Origin: Leptolyngbya sp.
GTDB taxonomy: Bacteria > Cyanobacteriota > Cyanobacteriia > Leptolyngbyales > Leptolyngbyaceae
Direction: 5' to 3'
Length of the DNA stretch: 34,061 bases
Assembly (NCBI GenBank): GCA_003249025.1
Contig: QBMH01000027.1
Location: 1-34,061, forward strand
Position 1 is the stretch's first letter; each line of letters begins with the position of its first letter. Below, piece after piece: positions 1 through 8,876 of this stretch. Both the position numbers and the translations under genes were made by a program. The notes under the pieces are model-generated. The model had not been told where the DNA came from and did not search any database. It saw nothing but the letters and a program-made list of their open reading frames with translations.

Positions 1-164
1 GAAAATTATGCCTCTAATTTCTCCCTGTGACACTTCAAAGGGCGGAATGTCGGGTCCAATCGTCTAACTGGAGATTCGGCACTAAAGCAAAATCACGTTG
101 ATTGCGAATTGCAACGATCGCCTGATTGTACTGGTAGCAAAATTCCTATTGCTTGGTGTTGAGG
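1..164. other. Left-edge intergenic DNA, possible 3' end of an off-window gene
   Basis: This stretch lies downstream of the leftward S9 peptidase stop. On the + strand, frame 2 is open from the left edge to a TAA at 65-67 (about 21 codons, containing the peptide DTSKGGMSGP). It could be the tail of a rightward gene that starts outside the window, but it is too short to identify. I see no RNA gene or convincing terminator here. Confidence 0.2.
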
Positions 165-2111
165 CTACGGGGAGATGAGGTTTGCGATCGCCACGGGTGC
201 AATCACCTCCGCAGGTTCAAACCCAAAGACCTTGGCATAAAAATAGAACTCACCATCTAGAGTTCGTTTGATATTTTCAGCTTTACGGAAACCATGCTGT
301 TCGCCTTCATATAAAACATAGGCAACAGGCAATCCTTTAGCTTTTAAAGCTGCGACCATCATTTCTGCCTGGTTGGGCGGCACGATTTTGTCCTCATCCC
401 CCTGGAAGAAAATCACCGGGCAGTTGAGCAGTTGCACCGAGTGAATGGGCGATCGCTCAATATACAGATTTTTCTGCTCTGGATAGGCTCCAATTAGGCT
501 ATCCAGGTAGCGTGACTCAAACTTATGAGTGTCGGTTGCCAGCGCTTCCAAATCGCTCACGCCATAGTAACTGGCACCCGCTTTGAATACATCCCGGAAG
601 GTGAGAGCGCAGAGGGTTGTGTAGCCGCCAGCACTGCCGCCATCAATCACCAAGCGATCGCCGTCTACTTTGCCCTGTGCCGCCAAGTATTTGGCTCCAT
701 TCACACAATCATCCACATCCACAATGCCCCATTGCCCATTTAAGCGTTCCCGATAGGCGCGTCCATAGCCCGTGCTGCCGCCATAGTTCACATCTAATAC
801 CGCAAAGCCGCGACTCGTCCAGTACTGAATCCGCAGGCTGAGCATGGTGGAGGTAGCAGACGTGGGTCCGCCGTGACTTTTGACCAGGAGCGGTGGATGC
901 TCATTGTCTGGGGCAGCAAAATCTTGGTTGTTGGGTGGATAATAAAAGCCGTAAGCCTCCAGTCCATTTTCCGTGGGAAAGGCGATCGCGGTCGGCACGG
1001 ATAAATAGCCGGGATCAATCTGTAACTCGCTCGATTTTTGTAGCACTTCAAGCTGACGAGTCGCCAAATCTAGCTGCACCAGTTCGCCTGATTGAGTTGC
1101 CGATCCTGCTTTAAACACCACCTTTCCGGGTGCGGCATGAATGCTGCCAATTTCAGAATAGGGCGTGTCAATCATTTCCAGCGCTTTGGTGTGGGGATTC
1201 AAGCTGGCGAGATAGGAAACGCCGTTTTCGGTGTAGGTGCAAATTATTTGATCGGCAGATTCAAACCCATAGGTAGACATGCCGAACACCCATTGAGGCA
1301 AGCCAAATTCTGCTTCCATGGGACACAGTGGCTCGATCGCTCCTGCCCAGCGATATAAATTCCACCAGCCTGTGCGATCGCTGACAAAATATAGCACTCC
1401 ATCCGGCGACCATTGGGGCTGAAAAATCGACTCGGTTAACCCACCCGCAATTTTTTGGCAATCGATCATCATGCCATCCGCATCCAGGGTTCCCAGCCAG
1501 AGTTCTGTGCCATCCCAGGGCATATTCGGGTGGTTCCAACTAATCCATGCCAGTTGCGATCCATCGGGACTGAGGCAGGGGGAAGCATAAAAATCTTTAT
1601 CCGAGGCGAGAATCTGCTGATTGCCTTTGCCGTCTAAGCGAAAGCTGGCGATCGCGTTCACGGCTTCACCTTCGCCGTTTTCATCACCCGTATGATCTTC
1701 ACGAATACAAATCATCCGGTTGCGCTGAGCATCGACCACGCCATCGGCATAGCGCCAGGGTTGTTCTGGGGTAATGGCAACAGATTCGCCGCCAGGAAGC
1801 TTGCGATAGAGCCGCTGGTCGGCAAAGTTGGAAAAGTAAACCGCGCCTTGATGCACGAGAAAGGCACCACCGCCATATTCATGCACCCGCGATCGCACGT
1901 TGAAGGGTGCAGGCGTAACATCCGAAACTTGCCCTGCCGCACTCCGCCGGACCACCACATTTCGCCCCGCTTCCGTGGCACGCTGTTCTGTCCAGTACAC
2001 CTCCCCGCGATCGAGGCGAATTTCACCTAGCCCAATCGTTCCCGCCACAATCAGGTCTGACGTGATGGGCGATTTCCAGGAGCCGTAGGAGGCAATATAT
2101 GGAGAATTCAT
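165..2111 (-). CDS. S9 family (prolyl oligopeptidase-type) serine peptidase
   Basis: This is a predicted cytosolic serine peptidase of the S9 (acylaminoacyl-peptidase/DPP-like) family; such enzymes cleave short peptides, and the natural substrate is not known. The N-terminal ~370 residues look like a beta-propeller with repeated WSPDG/LSPDG-type blades. The C-terminal ~250 residues are an alpha/beta hydrolase. The catalytic triad is visible: Ser493 in GGSAGG, Asp574 in GDEDKIVPP and His606 in EGEQHGF (numbered from the ATG at 2111, giving 648 aa). The open frame continues nine codons upstream to a TTG at 2138. I prefer the ATG, because the protein [10 protein letters not shown] then begins like its family; neither start has a convincing Shine-Dalgarno. 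No signal peptide is seen. It follows pstB on the same strand after about 110 bases, so it may receive read-through from the pst operon, but a functional link to phosphate is not indicated. Confidence 0.9.
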   Translation of the reverse strand: MNSPYIASYGSWKSPITSDLIVAGTIGLGEIRLDRGEVYWTEQRATEAGRNVVVRRSAAGQVSDVTPAPFNVRSRVHEYGGGAFLVHQGAVYFSNFADQRLYRKLPGGESVAITPEQPWRYADGVVDAQRNRMICIREDHTGDENGEGEAVNAIASFRLDGKGNQQILASDKDFYASPCLSPDGSQLAWISWNHPNMPWDGTELWLGTLDADGMMIDCQKIAGGLTESIFQPQWSPDGVLYFVSDRTGWWNLYRWAGAIEPLCPMEAEFGLPQWVFGMSTYGFESADQIICTYTENGVSYLASLNPHTKALEMIDTPYSEIGSIHAAPGKVVFKAGSATQSGELVQLDLATRQLEVLQKSSELQIDPGYLSVPTAIAFPTENGLEAYGFYYPPNNQDFAAPDNEHPPLLVKSHGGPTSATSTMLSLRIQYWTSRGFAVLDVNYGGSTGYGRAYRERLNGQWGIVDVDDCVNGAKYLAAQGKVDGDRLVIDGGSAGGYTTLCALTFRDVFKAGASYYGVSDLEALATDTHKFESRYLDSLIGAYPEQKNLYIERSPIHSVQLLNCPVIFFQGDEDKIVPPNQAEMMVAALKAKGLPVAYVLYEGEQHGFRKAENIKRTLDGEFYFYAKVFGFEPAEVIAPVAIANLISP

Positions 2112-2224
2112 GTCGGGTACTCGTGCGTCAATAATCAACCTTGAGGATAAAGGGTTTTAGTGCAGGTTGCTAGTGTCTTGGGGTCTGTTGAACCCAGTGA
2201 AGGGATGAAGAAGTGAAGATCTGA

Positions 2225-3016
2225 TTAGCCAAATCGTCCGCTTACATAGTCTTGAGTTTTCTGGTCAGCCGGTGTATTGAACAGCAAGTTGGTTTCGTTG
2301 AACTCCACCATTTCGCCGAGATACATGAAGGCAGTGTAATCTGAAACCCGTGCTGCCTGCTGCATACTATGGGTCACAATCAAAATCGTGACTTGCTGCT
2401 TCAGGTCGTTGATCAGTTCTTCAATGCTGGCAGTGGCGATCGGGTCGAGGGCAGAGGTAGGCTCGTCGAATAGCACAATGTTGGGATCGGTTGCGATCGC
2501 CCGTGCAATACACAATCGCTGCTGTTGACCACCCGACAGATTGTAGGCAGGCTCTTTCAACCGATCTTTTGCCTCATTCCACAACGCCGCACCCTGCAAT
2601 GCCTTTTCCACTTTTTCATCGATCAGGCTTTTCTGGGTCATGCCTTGCACTCTCAAACCATAAGCCACATTTTCATAAATCGACTTAGGAAAGGGGTTAG
2701 GGCGCTGAAACACCATGCTGACGCGCATTCGGACTTCGATCGGGTCGATTTGCCTCTCTAAGATATTCACCCCATCCAGCAAGATTTCCCCGTCGTAGCG
2801 ATTGCCGGGATACAAATCGTGCATTCGATTGAAACACCGCAACAGGGTCGTTTTTCCACAACCCGAAGGACCGATCAACGCCGTCACGTTCCGATCCCAA
2901 ACGATCATGCTGACATCTTTGAGCGCCTTCGATGACCCGTAGTAAAAATCGAGATTTTTTACCTCCGCCTTCCGCTCCATCGCAGACCCCTTGAGTACAC
3001 GAATATCCTCTACCAT
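2225..3016 (-). CDS. pstB: Phosphate ABC transporter ATP-binding protein PstB
   Basis: PstB is the cytoplasmic ATPase that powers phosphate import by the PstSCAB transporter. The protein (263 aa) has Walker [10 protein letters not shown], the ABC signature [14 protein letters not shown], Walker [14 protein letters not shown] and the H-loop [14 protein letters not shown], all typical of PstB. The ends [18 protein letters not shown] are the usual PstB C-terminus. The open frame extends upstream into pstA, but those 43 residues are out-of-frame pstA sequence. I chose the ATG at 3016 because it has a Shine-Dalgarno AGGGAG about six bases upstream and overlaps the pstA stop as ATGGTAG, a translational-coupling arrangement. 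A second ATG at 2980 is possible. It is the last pst gene; phoU is not in the window. Confidence 0.96.
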   Translation of the reverse strand: MVEDIRVLKGSAMERKAEVKNLDFYYGSSKALKDVSMIVWDRNVTALIGPSGCGKTTLLRCFNRMHDLYPGNRYDGEILLDGVNILERQIDPIEVRMRVSMVFQRPNPFPKSIYENVAYGLRVQGMTQKSLIDEKVEKALQGAALWNEAKDRLKEPAYNLSGGQQQRLCIARAIATDPNIVLFDEPTSALDPIATASIEELINDLKQQVTILIVTHSMQQAARVSDYTAFMYLGEMVEFNETNLLFNTPADQKTQDYVSGRFG

Positions 3017-3951
3017 TTGACTCCCTTCCGAAGACGATAACGTAAGTAAATTGCAAAAGCATTCAGCGATAGAGTCATTAAAATCAGAACGACACCAGCA
3101 GCAGCGGCATTCACTTGAAACTCTGGCTGAGGACGAGACACCCAATCAAACATTTGAATGGGCATCACCGTAAAGGGAGCCATCAGCCATTCAAATGAAA
3201 TAAACGGAAATTGAGATTTGACCGGAGAGGGCGGTAAAAACGCGATGAAGGTCAGCGCTCCAATCGTAATCAGGGGAGCCGTTTCACCGATCGCCCGCGA
3301 CAAGCCAATAATAATCCCAGTAAGAATACTACCGGATGAATAGGGCAAAATGTGATCCCAAATCATTTGCCATCGACTGGCACCCAAGGCGTAGGCAGCC
3401 TCTCTCAAACTACTAGGAATCGCCCGCAAAGCCTCTCGTGTCGTGACGATCACGATCGGCAAGATCAGCAACGCCAGCGTTAAGCCAGCCGTCAAAACAC
3501 TCTCCCCTAAGTTCAACATCGTACTAAAAAGACCCAACGCCAGCAGCCCGTACACAATAGACGGAACGCCTGCTAGATTCGTGACGTTGATTTCGATCAA
3601 GGCAGCTAACCAGTTCTTGGGTGCATATTCTTCTAAATACACGCCAGCCGCAACGCCTAAAGGAACCGCAACAAACATCGTGGTTAACATGACCAGCAGG
3701 GAGCCAACCCAAGCGGATAAGATGCCTGCTTCGTTAAAATCGCTGCTCGGAAACGACGTGAAAAACTTCCAGTTGAGCCGGGGTAGCCCCTGAATAAAGA
3801 GTTGAGCAACCAAGGCTATCAAGATCAAAGTTGCTATTGAAATGACCAGCAATCCCAGCACCCCGAATAGCTTGCTGATCAGTTGACGGCGGGAGACCGA
3901 TGCCCGAATCTGCTGTAAATCATTGCTTTGAGAAAAGTCTGCCTGTGCCAT
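3010..3951 (-). CDS. pstA: Phosphate ABC transporter permease PstA
   Basis: PstA is one of the two inner-membrane permease subunits that form the phosphate channel. The 313-aa protein has about six hydrophobic segments. The cytoplasmic EAA coupling loop reads [18 protein letters not shown], followed by the PstA signature [15 protein letters not shown]. The length matches the family. Its ATG at 3951 lies one base beyond the pstC stop (3953-3955), and its TAG at 3010-3012 overlaps the pstB start, so pstC, pstA and pstB are translated as a coupled block. Confidence 0.96.
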   Translation of the reverse strand: MAQADFSQSNDLQQIRASVSRRQLISKLFGVLGLLVISIATLILIALVAQLFIQGLPRLNWKFFTSFPSSDFNEAGILSAWVGSLLVMLTTMFVAVPLGVAAGVYLEEYAPKNWLAALIEINVTNLAGVPSIVYGLLALGLFSTMLNLGESVLTAGLTLALLILPIVIVTTREALRAIPSSLREAAYALGASRWQMIWDHILPYSSGSILTGIIIGLSRAIGETAPLITIGALTFIAFLPPSPVKSQFPFISFEWLMAPFTVMPIQMFDWVSRPQPEFQVNAAAAGVVLILMTLSLNAFAIYLRYRLRKGVKW

Positions 3952-3952
3952 G

Positions 3953-4936
3953 TTAGTAGGTCTCGCGGAAGCGTTTCGTCAAGAAGTAACCAATGATGTT
4001 GAAAACTAAAGTGACTAACACCAGCACTAGCCCCGCCGCAAAAATAGTTTGGTACTCTAAAGTGCCGTGGGGCAAGTCACCTAAGCTGACTTGCACGATG
4101 TAGGCGGTAATCGTGGCGGCTGATTCGAGTGGATTAAACGTGAAAGTGGGCTGTAAGCCAGCCGCGATCGCCACAATCATTGTTTCACCCACCGCCCGCG
4201 ATACGCCCAAAATAAATGCCGCAATCACCCCAGAAGCCGCTGCTGGCAACACTACTTTTAGCGCAGTTTGCAAGCGAGTTGCCCCCGTTGCATAGGAGCC
4301 TTCCTTGAGATTCAACGGCACCGATCGCATGGCATCCTCGCTAATCGAGCTAATCAGCGGCGTAATCATCAACCCCATGACTAGCCCTGCTCCCAGCATA
4401 TTAAAGCCGGCCAATTCAGCCGGAAAAATGCTCGGAAAAATATTGGATAAAGGAGTGCCGACAAATTGGTATAGCCATTGCAAAGCCGGAATCACGCTCA
4501 ACAACGCAAAATATCCATAGACCACTGTGGGAATCCCCGCCAGCAGTTCCAAAATCGGCTTGACCACTTCTCGAACTCTGGGAGCCGCAAACTCACTTAA
4601 ATAAATCGCTGAAATCAGCCCCATCGGTAGCGCAACTACCAAGGCAACGGCAGTCGTCGTGAGCGTTCCTGAGACGAGCGGCAAAATTCCATAGCCCGGT
4701 GGATCAAACAAGGGCGACCAGTCTTTCCCCGTTAAAAACTCCACCAGCGAAACTTGCTGGAAGAACAAAACAGATTCACTAATCAAAATATACATAATGG
4801 CGATCGTCGTCGCCACACAGGAAAAAGCTGCTAAGAATAAAACAAATTCAATCAAACGCTCCTTCAATTCACGGGCTTTCTTTTTTTGGGTGAATTGAAG
4901 ATCCTGAGCAGAAGGTTTTGAGGGCTGAACGGTCAT
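3953..4936 (-). CDS. pstC: Phosphate ABC transporter permease PstC
   Basis: PstC pairs with PstA to form the membrane channel of the Pst transporter. The 327-aa protein has a charged cytoplasmic N-terminus rich in Lys and Arg, then about six membrane segments. The EAA loop reads YATGATRLQTALKVVLP and is followed by the PstC signature SRAVGETMIVAIAAG. Family signature LAGIPTVVYGYFAL is also present. The ATG is at 4936. It is separated from pstS by 116 bases that contain a terminator-like hairpin, unlike the nearly zero spacing to pstA, which suggests that permease and ATPase are made at lower levels than the binding protein. Confidence 0.96.
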   Translation of the reverse strand: MTVQPSKPSAQDLQFTQKKKARELKERLIEFVLFLAAFSCVATTIAIMYILISESVLFFQQVSLVEFLTGKDWSPLFDPPGYGILPLVSGTLTTTAVALVVALPMGLISAIYLSEFAAPRVREVVKPILELLAGIPTVVYGYFALLSVIPALQWLYQFVGTPLSNIFPSIFPAELAGFNMLGAGLVMGLMITPLISSISEDAMRSVPLNLKEGSYATGATRLQTALKVVLPAAASGVIAAFILGVSRAVGETMIVAIAAGLQPTFTFNPLESAATITAYIVQVSLGDLPHGTLEYQTIFAAGLVLVLVTLVFNIIGYFLTKRFRETY

Positions 4937-5012
4937 GATTGTAGTGTGTCAAAAAAGTGGAAAGTCAGCATATTTCTTGCTGACTTTAGTAGAGAGATCG
5001 CGGGACTCAGCC

Positions 5013-5036
5013 AAAAAGGGCACAACCAGTGTGCCC
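5013..5036 (-). terminator. Intra-operon terminator/attenuator between pstS and pstC
   Basis: On the minus strand the sequence reads GGGCACA-CTGGT-TGTGCCC followed directly by five T residues: a perfect 7-bp GC-rich stem with a 5-nt loop. It lies just after the pstS stop (5053) and before pstC. This is a good intrinsic terminator for pstS mRNA. Partial read-through would supply the permease and ATPase at lower levels. Confidence 0.75.
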
Positions 5037-5052
5037 CTTCGCTAAACGCCAA

Positions 5053-6060
5053 TTAATCTTGCAATTCGCGGCTGAGTAGTTCATCGATCTTAAGACCGAT
5101 CGCTTCTTTACCACCAAAGATACTCCCCGTCTTACCCGCTTTAAACCGTGCCGCCGCCGCTGTGTAAGCTCGTGGAGGCAGACCGATATAGCCGACGCTA
5201 TCGGCAATTTTGCCGCCATTCTTCAGGTAGTACTCAACGAACTTTTTCACTTCAGGCTTTTTCGCAGAATCCGCTTTGACGTAGATAAACAGTGGGCGAG
5301 AAAGGGGCGTATAAGTGCCATTTTCAACTGATTTCTCACCCGGCATTACCCCGCCGATTTTAACGGCTCTAAGGCGCTGCTGATTTGCTTTGAAGTAGGC
5401 ATATCCGAAATAGCCCAAGCCGCCTTTATCGCGAGAAACCCCTTGAACCAAAACGTTGTCATTTTCACTCGCAGTGAAATCCTTACGGCTTGCCTTTGCC
5501 TTGCCGTTGATCGCTTCAGTGAAGTAATCAAAGGTGCCGGAATCTGCACCCGGACCAAACAATTTCAGAGGTTGGTTCGGAAAGCTAGCGCGAACTTCTT
5601 TCCAGTTTTTAACCGCGCTACCCGGTTCCCAAATTTTCTTTAGCTCAGCCGTGGTTAAGTTGCTTGCCCAAGTATTGCTGGGATTGACCACAACGGTTAG
5701 GGCATCAAATGCGATTGGCAATTCGATGTATTTGACACCTTTTGCCTTACAAGCCGCTATTTCTTTTGCCAGGATGGGGCGGGATGCATTGGAAATATCT
5801 GTGTCTCCTGCACAAAATTTCTTAAAACCACCCCCAGTTCCAGAGACCCCCACGGTCACATTGGCACCGCCTGCTTTTCTAGAAGCTTCTGCAACCTTTT
5901 CAGTAATGGGGAAGACAGTGCTAGAGCCATCAACCTTGACGGCGGCACCCTGAGAGTTGACAGCGCTTACAGATAGACCCACCACTGCTGCCGTTACAGC
6001 CGCCGCGCTCACGATCGCCGTGAAGCGGTTAGACACAAGCTTCACTTTGTCAAACACCAT
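5053..6060 (-). CDS. pstS: Periplasmic phosphate-binding protein PstS
   Basis: PstS binds inorganic phosphate in the periplasm and hands it to PstCAB. The mature part begins VKVDGSSTVFPITEKVAE, the phosphate-loop signature, and includes GVSGTGGGFKKF and FGPGADSGTFDYFTEAI, which line the phosphate site in this family. A signal-type hydrophobic segment spans roughly residues 13-33; no lipobox cysteine is seen, so it is probably a soluble periplasmic protein. I chose the ATG at 6060 (335 aa) because it has GGAG about nine bases upstream and gives a standard signal peptide; the frame is open to 6132, but that extension runs into the promoter/Pho-box region. It is the first gene of the pst operon. 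Confidence 0.95.
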   Translation of the reverse strand: MVFDKVKLVSNRFTAIVSAAAVTAAVVGLSVSAVNSQGAAVKVDGSSTVFPITEKVAEASRKAGGANVTVGVSGTGGGFKKFCAGDTDISNASRPILAKEIAACKAKGVKYIELPIAFDALTVVVNPSNTWASNLTTAELKKIWEPGSAVKNWKEVRASFPNQPLKLFGPGADSGTFDYFTEAINGKAKASRKDFTASENDNVLVQGVSRDKGGLGYFGYAYFKANQQRLRAVKIGGVMPGEKSVENGTYTPLSRPLFIYVKADSAKKPEVKKFVEYYLKNGGKIADSVGYIGLPPRAYTAAAARFKAGKTGSIFGGKEAIGLKIDELLSRELQD

Positions 6061-6102
6061 ATTGATACTCCAGAAGGTTAAGTGTTCAGTCAAACATTCA
6101 GC

Positions 6103-6111
6103 ATTACAATA
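6103..6111 (-). promoter_or_regulatory. Candidate -10 element of pstS promoter
   Basis: On the minus strand TATTGTAAT lies about 43 bases upstream of the pstS ATG and just downstream of the candidate Pho box. TATTGT matches a -10 hexamer at four of six positions. This is an inference from position and composition only. Confidence 0.35.
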
Positions 6112-6119
6112 CTTTGCCA

Positions 6120-6170
6120 GGGTTAAGGGCAAGTGATTTAAAGTCGTATTTTGGTTATCGTAAGGTTAAA
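6120..6170 (-). promoter_or_regulatory. Candidate Pho box (SphR/PhoB-type operator) upstream of pstS
   Basis: Cyanobacterial Pho boxes are direct octamer repeats close to CTTAACCT separated by 3 bp. On the minus strand, TTTAACCT (6163-6170), a 3-bp spacer and GATAACCA (6152-6159) match this. A weaker octamer TACGACTT (6141-6148) is in the same 11-bp register. Another CTTAACCC (6120-6127) lies closer to the gene, one base off register. The location upstream of pstS fits induction under phosphate starvation. Confidence 0.6.
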
Positions 6171-6376
6171 TCTAAGTAAAATTGCTCTTTATGGACTTCT
6201 TCTTTGAACAAAAAGCTATTTAAAGCTGACAATTCCATCAAGGATAGTCATTCTTTTAGCGGGTTGGTTCATAGAGTTAATGTAAGTAACATAAAGGTTG
6301 AGCTGTGTTTTAGACTAAGAACCGAAATCACGCTCTTAGCTATGGTTTAACAACAGATTTAAAGCACTCTATTTTC

Positions 6377-8773
6377 ATGGATAGCCCTGAGGCAACGATT
6401 TATTGTCCAAACGCTCTTTGTCAAGCTCCTAACGTTGAGAGCGATCGCTATTGCTTGCAATGTGGAACTTTTCTGCCGAAACATTATCTATGGGCGATCG
6501 CTGAGCGATCGCTGCCACAGTCACCCGGCGAACTGCTGGCAGGACGCTATATCTGTAAACAGGGGCAGATTTTTTTAGATACCAAGCCGGGGTTGTTGCC
6601 AGACTCTTTGGAAGACTTGCCGCCTGAGGTGGTGTGCTATCAGCGATTAGTGTCGGATTGGCTGCATGTGCCACAGGTTTACGCCCTATTGCCCGATCTC
6701 CAACTGCCCGGTTCGGTGATCATGCTGCTCGAAAATGCGCCGATTTATCCGGCTGATATTCAGGATGGAGAGAGCGTGCAGTCTGGAGCCTTAATGCCCG
6801 GTTTGGAAGCAGTTTGGCGAGAGGCGAGTGCATTACAGCAACTTCATTGGTTCTGGCAAATGGCGCAGTTATGGGAGCCGTTGAATCAGGAAGGCGTGGC
6901 GGCTAGCTTGTTGTCGGCGGAAAATTTGCGCGTAGAAGGATCTTTAATTCGCCTCCTGAGCTTAGTGGGTGATTTCCAACCGTCGTCTTGCAGTTTGGTG
7001 GAATTAGGAGCTTTTTGGCGGCAGTGGCAGCGAGGAGCGCAGACTGCGATCGCGCCATTTTTGGGTGCAGTCTGTGACCAGATGCAGCAAGGGCAGATTG
7101 GCAGTAGTGAATCATTGATTGAGTTGTTAGATCAGGCGATCGCGGTGGGTAGTCAGGCGCAATCTCGCGCTGTGGAATTTGCCACTTTAACGGATCAAGG
7201 TCCTACCCGTCAGCGAAATGAAGATGCTTGCTATCCTGCCAGCGGCACAACGCAATCCGTCACGCTGACTCCAGCTACAAAAAAGGGGATTTCAACCGCT
7301 TTGATGGTGGTATGTGATGGAATTGGTGGACATGAAGGCGGAAATATTGCCTCGAATTTAGCGATCGCCACGGTGCAGCAGCGATTGCAAACAGCGCTGA
7401 GATCGGAGCATTTCAGTGATCCCGCCGCTTTGATACTGGAATTAAAACGAACGGCGATCGCTGCCAACGACACGATTGTGCAGCGAAACGACACCGAGCA
7501 TCGCCAAGAGCGGCAGCGCATGGGCACAACCCTGGTCATGGCAGTGGGACGAAACCATGAGCTATACCTGACCCATGTGGGAGATAGTCGCGCTTACCGC
7601 ATCACCCGCATCGGCTGCCATCAGGTCACCTTGGACGATGACTTGGCATCACGGGAAGTGCGGATGGGCTATGGACTGTATCGAGATGCGTTACAACAGC
7701 CAAGCTCAGGCTCTTTGGTGCAAGCATTAGGGATGAATGCCTCCATGCTGCATCCGACGGTGCAGCGATTTGTTTTAGATGAAGAGTGTTTATTTTTATT
7801 GTGTTCGGATGGGTTAAGCGACAACGATTTGATTGAAGAACATTGGCAAACCCTATTATTGCCCGTGTTGGAGGGTACGGTAGATATATCGACCGCTGTG
7901 CGGCAGTTGGTGGCGATCGCCAATCAACAAAATGGGCATGATAACGTCACTGTGGGGCTACTTCACTGTCGCGTTACTCTAGCGGCTCCATCGGGTGCGG
8001 CTGAGCTTCACTTATCCGAATCCCTGGCAGAATTAGCTGCCGCTCCCGTAGGGATCTCACGAATCGCTGCCGATAGCCCCCCTGCAACAGAGCCTCATTT
8101 AGCCGAGCCTGCCTATCTACCTGCTGCAAATCCTTCTACACTCAAGACTCAGCTAAAAAAACAGCCAGCGCGATCGCGCTCCAGTCTATTGCCCTGGCTA
8201 TTAGGACTACTTATCCTGTTGGCAGCCGCAGGTTCGCTGCTGGTCTGGCTGTTTCCCAGCATCGGTAGCCGACTATTTCCAACGATAGAAAGCACCGCCG
8301 TTTCGCCTGATGGTACTACGAGTCCCGCTCCTAGCGCGTCTGGGTTTGTGTATCCTAACCCCATTGCCACATCCCCATTTTTAACGACCCAATCGCGGGT
8401 GTTAGTCAATCGGGCGGCGGTGGACGGTGCGGGGCAAACTCCAGTGGTTTTACTTCCTCAGTTTCCCAGCCCTCCCGCATCGAGTCAGCCTTTATCACGC
8501 CCGATCCCTATTCCGGTGGGTACAGTATTGGAAGTGGTTGCGGTGCAAGTGCGATCGGATCAGCGGTGGCTACAGCTTAAAGTATGCTCTCTACCGACGG
8601 CTGTAAGAGCTACGGATCGAGCTAATGCCTCTGGGCAACCGGGCGATACTGGGTGGATTCAAGAGACCGCGATCGCGCCCCTAGTCACCTCCGACATCAG
8701 CCTCACCCCGGCACAACTGGGTGCCTGTACGGTTAAACGTCAAACCCCTGCCTCACCCATAGAAACTAATTGA
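6377..8773 (+). CDS. Zinc-ribbon / kinase-like / PP2C Ser/Thr phosphatase with C-terminal TM and SH3-like tail
   Basis: This 798-aa protein combines several parts. (a) A 4-Cys zinc ribbon, Cys10-x4-Cys15-x10-Cys26-x2-Cys29. (b) Residues ~40-250 have a layout recalling a degenerate protein kinase (GRY near 52, a hinge-like IMLLENAPI, and LLSAENLRVEGSLIRLLSL where HRDLKPEN...DFG would be), lacking catalytic residues; this is inference. (c) A complete PP2C domain, residues ~266-530, with metal-binding motifs RNEDA, CDGIGGHEGG (about 313), HVGDSRAYR, LLCSDGLSDND and GHDNVTVG (about 520). (d) One membrane segment, about 604-626. (e) A C-terminal ~140-residue tail with a bacterial-SH3-like ending. 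It should remove phosphate from Ser/Thr proteins at the membrane, catalytic domain in the cytoplasm. It starts at ATG 6377, divergent from pstS, and leads a cluster with the CHAT-FHA gene. Confidence 0.88.
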   Translation: MDSPEATIYCPNALCQAPNVESDRYCLQCGTFLPKHYLWAIAERSLPQSPGELLAGRYICKQGQIFLDTKPGLLPDSLEDLPPEVVCYQRLVSDWLHVPQVYALLPDLQLPGSVIMLLENAPIYPADIQDGESVQSGALMPGLEAVWREASALQQLHWFWQMAQLWEPLNQEGVAASLLSAENLRVEGSLIRLLSLVGDFQPSSCSLVELGAFWRQWQRGAQTAIAPFLGAVCDQMQQGQIGSSESLIELLDQAIAVGSQAQSRAVEFATLTDQGPTRQRNEDACYPASGTTQSVTLTPATKKGISTALMVVCDGIGGHEGGNIASNLAIATVQQRLQTALRSEHFSDPAALILELKRTAIAANDTIVQRNDTEHRQERQRMGTTLVMAVGRNHELYLTHVGDSRAYRITRIGCHQVTLDDDLASREVRMGYGLYRDALQQPSSGSLVQALGMNASMLHPTVQRFVLDEECLFLLCSDGLSDNDLIEEHWQTLLLPVLEGTVDISTAVRQLVAIANQQNGHDNVTVGLLHCRVTLAAPSGAAELHLSESLAELAAAPVGISRIAADSPPATEPHLAEPAYLPAANPSTLKTQLKKQPARSRSSLLPWLLGLLILLAAAGSLLVWLFPSIGSRLFPTIESTAVSPDGTTSPAPSASGFVYPNPIATSPFLTTQSRVLVNRAAVDGAGQTPVVLLPQFPSPPASSQPLSRPIPIPVGTVLEVVAVQVRSDQRWLQLKVCSLPTAVRATDRANASGQPGDTGWIQETAIAPLVTSDISLTPAQLGACTVKRQTPASPIETN

Positions 8774-8876
8774 GGACTGCAATTTCTACCCAAACACCGA
8801 TTAGACTGATAGAACGATAAATAACTACAGAAGATACTAAAAAAGTCTATTTTAGATTGGGCTACATCGCTTACGA

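Noticed and set aside
3017-3145. N-terminal extension of PstB ([16 protein letters not shown]...)
   Set aside because: It is out-of-frame pstA sequence; the ATG at 3016 has a good Shine-Dalgarno and gives standard PstB length.
6061-6132. N-terminal extension of PstS (MPLTLAKYCNAE...)
   Set aside because: It would cover the -10/Pho-box region and precede a normal signal peptide; ATG 6060 has GGAG.
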